Below are positions 6,233-11,545 of a DNA stretch of 11,545 nt, piece after piece; position 1 is the stretch's first letter, and every line of letters starts with the position of its first letter. The translations under genes were made by a program, and so were the position numbers. Source of the stretch: an uncultured Saprospiraceae bacterium (GTDB lineage Bacteria > Bacteroidota > Bacteroidia > Chitinophagales > Saprospiraceae); contig CALHKJ010000079.1 of assembly GCA_938033975.1 (NCBI GenBank), positions 1-11,545 of the forward strand, in the 5' to 3' direction. Below the pieces are notes generated by a model. That model had not been told where the DNA came from and made no database searches. It saw nothing but the letters and a program-made list of their open reading frames with translations.

Positions 6233-8701
6233 ATGATTGTATTAAAATTTGGAGGCTCTTCAGTTGGAAAGCCAGATAGAATCAAAAATATATATTCAAT
6301 TGTCAAGCCTAGAATTGATGGGGGTGAAAACCTTTGCATCGTCTGCTCAGCCTTTGGAGGAGTAACAGATCAATTGATCAGCATGATTGAAACTGCTGCA
6401 ATTGGAGATTCAAAATATCTTGAAATCATAGAGGCATGTAAGCAAAGACATTACGATTCCACCAATGAGTTATTGACTGGTGACGCAAAAAAGGATTTGC
6501 TTACGCAAATTGATATACTTTTTCTAAAGTTGGAAAATGTACTTAAAGGTGTTTTCCTTTTAAAGGAGGCTTCTGATAGATCCTATGATTATGTAATGAG
6601 TTTTGGAGAAAGACTAAGCAATCTATCAATTGCCCATTTCTTTAATGCCAATGAATTACCTTCTGTCTTTTTAGACGCAAGAGATATAATAAAAACCAAC
6701 AGTGAGTTTAGATCAGCAAGAGTTTATAAAGAAGATACTTATAAAAACATTGTTGAAGTAGTTGAAAGAAATAAATCAAAGACTAAAATTATAACTGGCT
6801 TTATAGCCTCGGACCAACATGGTAGAACGACCACATTGGGAAGAGGTGGATCAGATTATACAGCTGCCCTTTTTGCTGCAGCCCTAGATGCAAATCAATT
6901 AGAGATTTGGACAGATGTAGACGGAGTACTTACCACCAATCCAAAGGTAGTTAGTTCAGCCTACCCCATCAAAGAAATGAGTTATGTTGAGGCAATGGAA
7001 ATGTCTCACTTTGGTGCAAAAGTAATATACCCTCCAACCATCTTACCGGTTAATGAAAAAGGAATTCCTACCTATATCAGAAATACTTTTAATCCTGGTT
7101 ATGTAGGCACGCTCATAAGTAAAGAAACAACCAATGAAAACAATGGTGCGATCAAAGGTCTATCCTCTCAATCTGGTCTTGCCTTACTTACCCTTTCCGG
7201 GACAGGTATGCAAGGTGTTCCTGGTATAGCATCAAGAATGTTTGCAAGTCTTGCAAGTAGTAATATTAATGTCATACTAATTACGCAAGCTTCATCTGAA
7301 CATTCAATTTGTGTTGCAATAAAAGAGGACAAAGCAGATATCGCTAAAGAAGTTTTAAAAGGAGAATTTGGAAAAGAAATAGAGAACACGGATGTAGATG
7401 AAGTGCATGTTGAAAAAGACATTTGTATCATTGCAGCTGTTGGTGAAGCCATGAAAGAACAACCAGGCATAGCAGGAAAAGTGTTTTCTTGTTTAGGTAG
7501 AAATGGAATCAATATTGAGGCGATAGCCCAAGGATCTTCCGAACTAAATATCTCATTTGCCGTAAAGGCAGAAGATGAGAAAAAAGCGCTTAATCTTATT
7601 CATGATACTTTTTTCAAAAACACAATTAAGACACTCAACTTGTTCATTGTTGGAACAGGGTTAATTGGTGGAACCTTAATTGAACAATTAAAAGAGTTTA
7701 GACAAAATATAAGAGAGTCTAGAGGTATTGATCTAAAACTGATCGGAATCTCAAACTCTAGAAAAATGTGCATAGTAGAAGAAGGGATAGATCTTTCTAA
7801 TTGGGAAAAATCTTTAAACGAAAGTGAAGTAACTGCAGAACCAGAATTGTTTATTAAGGAAATGTTTGAGTTAAATCTTGCTAATTCAATTTTCGTAGAT
7901 AACACAGCATCTTCAATTATTCCAAATTTTTATACAGAGATAATAAATAAAAGTATTTCAATTGTTACACCAAATAAGGTGGCAAGTTCAGCAAGTACAG
8001 AATCTTATAATGAGTTGCATCAACTCGCAAAAAAGAGAAATACACGATTTTTAAATGAGACAAATGTTGGCGCTGGATTACCAGTTATTTCAACAATTAA
8101 AAGTTTGAGAAATAGTGGAGATACGATAACAAAAATAGAAGCTGTTTTAAGTGGGTCTCTGTCATACATCTTCAACAACTTTAAGAGTGATTCTAGTTTC
8201 TATGACATTGTCAAAGAAGCTCAAAAACTTGGCTACACAGAACCTGACCCAAGAGATGATTTGAGTGGATCTGATGTAAAAAGAAAAATTACTATTCTGG
8301 CAAGAGAGGCTGGATATACAATCAACCAAGAAGATGTTGACCTGTCCCCTATCCTTCCAAAGGTATGTATGGAGGCAGAAACAGTTGATGACTTTTATGA
8401 AACTTTACTGTCCAATAAAGAGTACTTTACCAATATGATAAAAGAGGCAGAAAGTAAAAATGAAAGACTTAGATATATAGCTTCGTTTGAAAATAATAAA
8501 GCTAAAATTGCACTTGAATCTGTTGATTCATCAAGTCCGTTTTACAATCTATCAAACAGTGACAACATGATTTCATTCAATACAGAAAGATATATCAACT
8601 CACCATTAGTAATTAGTGGTCCGGGTGCTGGAGCTAACGTAACGGCCGCAGGTGTTTTCTCTGATATTATGCAAATTGCAAACGAAAGTTTTAATTACTA
8701 A
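6233..8701 (+). CDS. thrA: Bifunctional aspartokinase / homoserine dehydrogenase
   Basis: This fused enzyme catalyses the first and third steps of the aspartate pathway: phosphorylation of aspartate, and reduction of aspartate semialdehyde to homoserine. Its 822 residues match E. coli ThrA (820). The aspartokinase part (about 1-290) opens with KFGGSSVG (5-12) and carries TTLGRGGSDY and IWTDVDGVLTTNPK. Two ACT regulatory domains follow (about 310-460, with SGTGMQGVPGIASRMFA and GEAMKEQPGIAGKVFSCLG). The homoserine dehydrogenase part (about 468-822) has the NAD(P) loop GTGLIG (474-479), TPNK (579-582), NVGAGLPVI, and the signature EPDPRDDLSGSDVKRK (670-685) with the substrate-binding acidic residues and lysine. 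All catalytic motifs are intact. The ACT pair predicts allosteric feedback, most likely by threonine. It is the first gene of the thrABC operon; thrB starts 21 bases after the stop. Some steps may also have other isozymes elsewhere in the genome. Confidence 0.97.
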   Translation: MIVLKFGGSSVGKPDRIKNIYSIVKPRIDGGENLCIVCSAFGGVTDQLISMIETAAIGDSKYLEIIEACKQRHYDSTNELLTGDAKKDLLTQIDILFLKLENVLKGVFLLKEASDRSYDYVMSFGERLSNLSIAHFFNANELPSVFLDARDIIKTNSEFRSARVYKEDTYKNIVEVVERNKSKTKIITGFIASDQHGRTTTLGRGGSDYTAALFAAALDANQLEIWTDVDGVLTTNPKVVSSAYPIKEMSYVEAMEMSHFGAKVIYPPTILPVNEKGIPTYIRNTFNPGYVGTLISKETTNENNGAIKGLSSQSGLALLTLSGTGMQGVPGIASRMFASLASSNINVILITQASSEHSICVAIKEDKADIAKEVLKGEFGKEIENTDVDEVHVEKDICIIAAVGEAMKEQPGIAGKVFSCLGRNGINIEAIAQGSSELNISFAVKAEDEKKALNLIHDTFFKNTIKTLNLFIVGTGLIGGTLIEQLKEFRQNIRESRGIDLKLIGISNSRKMCIVEEGIDLSNWEKSLNESEVTAEPELFIKEMFELNLANSIFVDNTASSIIPNFYTEIINKSISIVTPNKVASSASTESYNELHQLAKKRNTRFLNETNVGAGLPVISTIKSLRNSGDTITKIEAVLSGSLSYIFNNFKSDSSFYDIVKEAQKLGYTEPDPRDDLSGSDVKRKITILAREAGYTINQEDVDLSPILPKVCMEAETVDDFYETLLSNKEYFTNMIKEAESKNERLRYIASFENNKAKIALESVDSSSPFYNLSNSDNMISFNTERYINSPLVISGPGAGANVTAAGVFSDIMQIANESFNY

Positions 8702-8722
8702 CACATTGATTATCAATTACTT

Positions 8723-9661
8723 ATGAGTGATTTTGTAGGGTTAAAAGTATTTGCTCCAGCGACAGTAGCCAACGTTGCTGTTGGATATGATATACTTGGT
8801 TTTGCAATCAGCGGACCAGGTGATGAAATCAAAATAGGATATGGAAAAACTCCAGGATTAAAAATCCGAGCCATCCATGGAGCTCAGAATAGACTTCCAA
8901 AAGACATCAATAAAAATACCGCAGGTGTATCTGCACAAGCCCTACTAAAACATTTAGGAAAAGAAGACATGGCCATCGAAATGGACATCTATAAAAAGAT
9001 GCCATTTGCAAGTGGAATGGGTTCGAGTGCAGCAAGTGCTGTTGCGGGCGCATTTGCAGTAAATGAATTCTTGGGCTGCCCATTAAGTAAAAGGGAACTC
9101 TTACCTTTTGTACTAAAAGGTGAAGAAGCAGCAGACGGAGCTTACCATGCAGATAACGTTGGTCCATCATTGATGGGAGGTATTGTTTTGATAAGAAATA
9201 ATCGAGAACATGACATCGTAAAACTACCTGTACCAAATGGTATTTATGCTGTTGTTATTCATCCAAATATTTCCGTCTTAACAGCAGAATCAAGAAGCAT
9301 ACTTTCGGATACAGTTTCCATGGATCAGATGATAGAACAATCTGGAAATTTAGCAGCCTTTGTGGCTGGTCTTTATAGGTCAGATTTAGAACTGATTAGA
9401 AGATCTTTGAAGGATGTTATTATTGAACCTCAGCGAGCAAAACTTATACCTCACTTTTATGACTTGAAAGACATTGCTTATAAAAACGAGGCACTAGGTT
9501 TTTCAATAAGTGGAGCAGGACCATCCTTGTTTGCACTTTGTCAAAATAGTTTGATCGCAGAAAATGTGGCAAAGAATTGTCATGCACATTTAAAGTCTAA
9601 AGGAATCGAAAGTCAGTTTTATATTTCAGAAATTAATAAAGAAGGCGCAGTAAAATTATAA
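8723..9661 (+). CDS. thrB: Homoserine kinase
   Basis: The enzyme phosphorylates homoserine to O-phosphohomoserine with ATP. The 312-residue length is normal for this GHMP-superfamily kinase. The N-terminus has the substrate-side motif FAPATVANVAVGYDILGFAI. The phosphate-binding GHMP loop is PFASGMGSSAASA (94-106). The C-terminal glycine motif SGAGPS (263-268) is intact. A HADNVGPSLMGG stretch in the middle matches ThrB rather than mevalonate-pathway relatives. It lies between thrA (21-base gap) and thrC (2-base gap), which confirms the assignment and suggests translational coupling with thrC. It is cytoplasmic. Confidence 0.97.
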   Translation: MSDFVGLKVFAPATVANVAVGYDILGFAISGPGDEIKIGYGKTPGLKIRAIHGAQNRLPKDINKNTAGVSAQALLKHLGKEDMAIEMDIYKKMPFASGMGSSAASAVAGAFAVNEFLGCPLSKRELLPFVLKGEEAADGAYHADNVGPSLMGGIVLIRNNREHDIVKLPVPNGIYAVVIHPNISVLTAESRSILSDTVSMDQMIEQSGNLAAFVAGLYRSDLELIRRSLKDVIIEPQRAKLIPHFYDLKDIAYKNEALGFSISGAGPSLFALCQNSLIAENVAKNCHAHLKSKGIESQFYISEINKEGAVKL

Positions 9662-9663
9662 GC

Positions 9664-10950
9664 ATGCAATTGTATAGTACCAACAATAAAGAAAACATAG
9701 TTGACTTAAAGCAAGCCGTTTTAAAATCTTTGGCAGTAGATAAAGGTTTGTATATGCCAACAGATATTCCTCAGCTCGATCCTAAGTTTATAGCTAACAT
9801 CAAAGACTTTAGTTTTCAAGAAATTGCATTTACTGTTTGTGCAAATCTTTTAAAAGATTGCATTCCTGCAAATGACTTGATGGGCATTATAAATCGTGCT
9901 TTTAATTTTCCAGCTCCAGTTGTACCAATTACTGATAAGATCTCAACCTTAGAGTTATTCCATGGCCCTAGTCTTGCATTTAAAGATTTTGGTGCAAGGT
10001 TCATGGCTCAATTGATGTCCTACTTTAATAGAGGCAACAAAGATGATCTTACTATCCTAGTAGCAACAAGTGGGGATACTGGCGGAGCAGTTGCTGCAGG
10101 ATTTTATAATACACCTGGTATTAAAGTAATCATACTTTATCCAAAAGGTAAAGTCAGTGAGATACAAGAAAAACAATTGACTACACTAGGTGGTAATATC
10201 ACTGCTTGCGAAATAGATGGAAACTTTGATGATTGCCAAGCTTTAGTCAAGACTGCTTTCCTAGATCCAGAACTTACTAAAGCTTTTAATCTCTCTTCTG
10301 CAAACTCTATCAATATTGCAAGACTGATTCCACAGTCCTTTTATTATTTCGAAGCATACAAACAAAAGCAAACAGATAAGCCTTTGGTCTTTTCTGTTCC
10401 TAGTGGAAACTTTGGAAATATAACTGCTGGTCTTTTTGCTAAGAGAATGGGATTACCTATTGAAAAGTTTATTGCAGCTACGAATGTAAATAAGGTGGTT
10501 CCCGACTATCTAAGTTCAGGCACTTACAATCCCATAAAATCAAAAGAAACAATTGCTAATGCCATGGATGTAGGTAATCCTTCAAACTTTGCGAGAATGA
10601 TGGAGCTCTACCCTACTCATGATTCTATGACAAATGATATTCAAGGCTATTGGTATGAAGATTCTATCATTAGAGGAAAGATGAAAGAAGTTTACCTAGA
10701 AACAAATTATGTTCTTGATCCACATGGTGCTATTGGTTACTTGTCTTGCGAGGATTATTTGAAAAGCAATGACCACGAACTAATCTTCCTAGAAACCGCT
10801 CATCCTTGTAAGTTTCTGCCTGATGTAGAAAAAGCAATTGACACAAAAATTGATTTACCTCAGTCCATTAAGGAAATTCTCAATAAAGAGAATATCAACA
10901 ATCCTCTCGATAATTCTTTCGAGAGCTTTAAGTCTTGGATGCTTTCATAA
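9664..10950 (+). CDS. thrC: Threonine synthase
   Basis: This pyridoxal-phosphate enzyme turns O-phosphohomoserine into threonine and phosphate, the last step of the pathway. At 428 residues it has the same length as E. coli ThrC. The PLP Schiff-base lysine is K107 in FHGPSLAFKDFGARF. SGDTGGAVAAGF is the phosphate/PLP-binding loop, and VPSGNFGNITAGL is the second glycine-rich cofactor motif. The N-terminal segment (MQLYSTNNKENIVDLKQAV, then GLYMP) fits the family. The start codon lies two bases after the thrB stop, so the two are almost certainly translated from one message. No intrinsic terminator was found after the stop. The next sequence is the parS-like pair. Confidence 0.97.
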   Translation: MQLYSTNNKENIVDLKQAVLKSLAVDKGLYMPTDIPQLDPKFIANIKDFSFQEIAFTVCANLLKDCIPANDLMGIINRAFNFPAPVVPITDKISTLELFHGPSLAFKDFGARFMAQLMSYFNRGNKDDLTILVATSGDTGGAVAAGFYNTPGIKVIILYPKGKVSEIQEKQLTTLGGNITACEIDGNFDDCQALVKTAFLDPELTKAFNLSSANSINIARLIPQSFYYFEAYKQKQTDKPLVFSVPSGNFGNITAGLFAKRMGLPIEKFIAATNVNKVVPDYLSSGTYNPIKSKETIANAMDVGNPSNFARMMELYPTHDSMTNDIQGYWYEDSIIRGKMKEVYLETNYVLDPHGAIGYLSCEDYLKSNDHELIFLETAHPCKFLPDVEKAIDTKIDLPQSIKEILNKENINNPLDNSFESFKSWMLS

Positions 10951-10958
10951 AGGCTTTA

Positions 10959-10974
10959 TGTTCCACGTGGAACA
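10959..10974. other. parS-like ParB-binding site, copy 1
   Basis: TGTTCCACGTGGAACA is a perfect 16-bp palindrome (18 bp with the flanking A and T). It fits the chromosomal parS consensus, close to TGTTTCACGTGAAACA, with a symmetric T-to-C/A-to-G change in both arms. parS is where ParB (Spo0J) loads and slides as a CTP-dependent clamp, recruiting SMC and organising origin segregation. The site starts eight bases after the thrC stop, in non-coding DNA. A transcription-factor operator of the CACGTG type is the alternative. Confidence 0.85.
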
Positions 10975-11000
10975 TTTACAGTCTTTCTAATTTGATTTTA

Positions 11001-11016
11001 TGTTCCACGTGGAACA
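11001..11016. other. parS-like ParB-binding site, copy 2
   Basis: This is an exact second copy of the palindrome, 42 bp centre to centre from copy 1. The identical block is 21 bp when the TTTA flank is included (10955-10975 and 10997-11017). The offset equals about four helical turns, so both sites should face the same side of the DNA. It sits immediately upstream of the presumed promoter of the M1 peptidase gene. Confidence 0.85.
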
Positions 11017-11035
11017 TAGCTGTCTTGTATTTATT

Positions 11036-11043
11036 TATATTTG
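11036..11043 (+). promoter_or_regulatory. Probable -7 element for the M1 peptidase gene
   Basis: TATATTTG matches the Bacteroidota TAnnTTTG element and lies 22 bases before the ATG at 11066, giving a short leader. No good TTTG is present about 20 bases upstream. That area (about 11009-11016) is the right arm of the second parS-like site, so bound ParB could compete with RNA polymerase. Confidence 0.45.
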
Positions 11044-11065
11044 TTCGAAATGAAATAATACAGAC

Positions 11066-11545
11066 ATGAAGAAATTACTCTTATTGATTCTATTGTTTTC
11101 CGTACAAATAGGCATAAGCCAGGAAAACACAAATCAAAACAAGTTTAAACAACTTGAGGAAGACCTTCCTACACCTAACAGCTACAGATCAGCATCAGGT
11201 GCTCCTGGTCATGAATATTGGCAGCAACAAGCTGACTATATAATTGATTTGGAACTTGATGATGAAAAACAAACCGTAGTTGGTAAGGAAACAATTACTT
11301 ATCACAACAACTCACCAGATGTATTGCGATACTTCTGGGTACAATTAGATCAAAATGTAAGAGCATTAGATTCTGATAGTCATAGCATTCAAACCAATTC
11401 TGTTAGTGATGAGATGAGTATGAGAACATTGGGTGGTTTGAATCCAGACTTTGATGGAGGTTTTAAAATACAAAAGGTACAGACCACAGATGGAAAAGAT
11501 ATACCTTATACCATCAATAAAACAATGATGAGAGTTGATATACCT
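11066..11545 (+). CDS. Secreted M1-family (gluzincin) metallopeptidase, N-terminal part (partial, cut by window end)
   Basis: An open frame of 160 codons runs to the window end. It starts with a clear signal peptide: KK, then LLLLILLF, with likely cleavage after S18 in IGIS-QE, a common Bacteroidota SPase I site. The mature part contains NSYRSASGAPGHEYWQQQA and ADYIIDLELDDEKQTVVGKE, then TITYHNNSPDVLRYFWVQLD. These are the opening strands of the M1 N-terminal beta domain in large Bacteroidota M1 peptidases (usually more than 600 residues). The zinc motif HExxH and the GxMEN motif would lie downstream and cannot be checked here. The enzyme would act in the periplasm or outside the cell, trimming peptides from their N-termini. 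It is on the same strand as thrC but has its own likely promoter 115 bases downstream of that gene. Confidence 0.88.
   Translation, partial: MKKLLLLILLFSVQIGISQENTNQNKFKQLEEDLPTPNSYRSASGAPGHEYWQQQADYIIDLELDDEKQTVVGKETITYHNNSPDVLRYFWVQLDQNVRALDSDSHSIQTNSVSDEMSMRTLGGLNPDFDGGFKIQKVQTTDGKDIPYTINKTMMRVDIP

Overview
The window is about 35% GC by eye and looks like an ordinary chromosomal region of a Bacteroidota bacterium. Four things point there: protein sequences typical of the phylum, a near-perfect Bacteroidota promoter (TTTG, 20-bp spacer, TAnnTTTG) in front of rpoN, start codons with AT-rich upstream sequence and almost no Shine-Dalgarno motifs, and a secreted M1 peptidase of the kind common in that phylum. 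The genus cannot be told from this sequence.

Layout. (1) Positions 2-847, + strand: the last 26 codons of an ECF-type sigma factor, then a single-pass membrane protein with TPR repeats. The pair resembles a sigma/anti-sigma module. (2) 881-2362, - strand: rpoN (sigma-54), convergent with the TPR gene. (3) 2363-2515: a divergent intergenic region with the rpoN promoter. (4) 2516-4279, +: a three-domain Xaa-Pro aminopeptidase. (5) 4280-4541: a pocket with a small single-helix membrane protein gene (4346-4474) and an intrinsic terminator that ends only 17 bases before the next start codon. (6) 4542-6071, +: an antiquitin-type aldehyde dehydrogenase (ALDH7A1/AmaB family), followed by a strong hairpin. 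(7) 6233-10950, +: a tight thrABC operon, with fused aspartokinase-homoserine dehydrogenase, homoserine kinase and threonine synthase, which together cover four of the five steps from aspartate to threonine. (8) 10951-11065: a gene-free gap with two identical, perfectly palindromic parS-like sites 42 bp apart. (9) 11066 to the window end, +: the N-terminal part of an exported M1-family metallopeptidase.

The genes do not form one system. The thr operon is a true pathway unit. The aldehyde dehydrogenase acts in lysine catabolism and is separated from the thr operon by a terminator-like hairpin. The most notable non-coding element is the parS pair, which suggests that the region is origin-proximal and loads ParB. 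I saw no rRNA, tRNA, CRISPR array, insertion sequence or prophage gene, and no clearly new multi-gene system.
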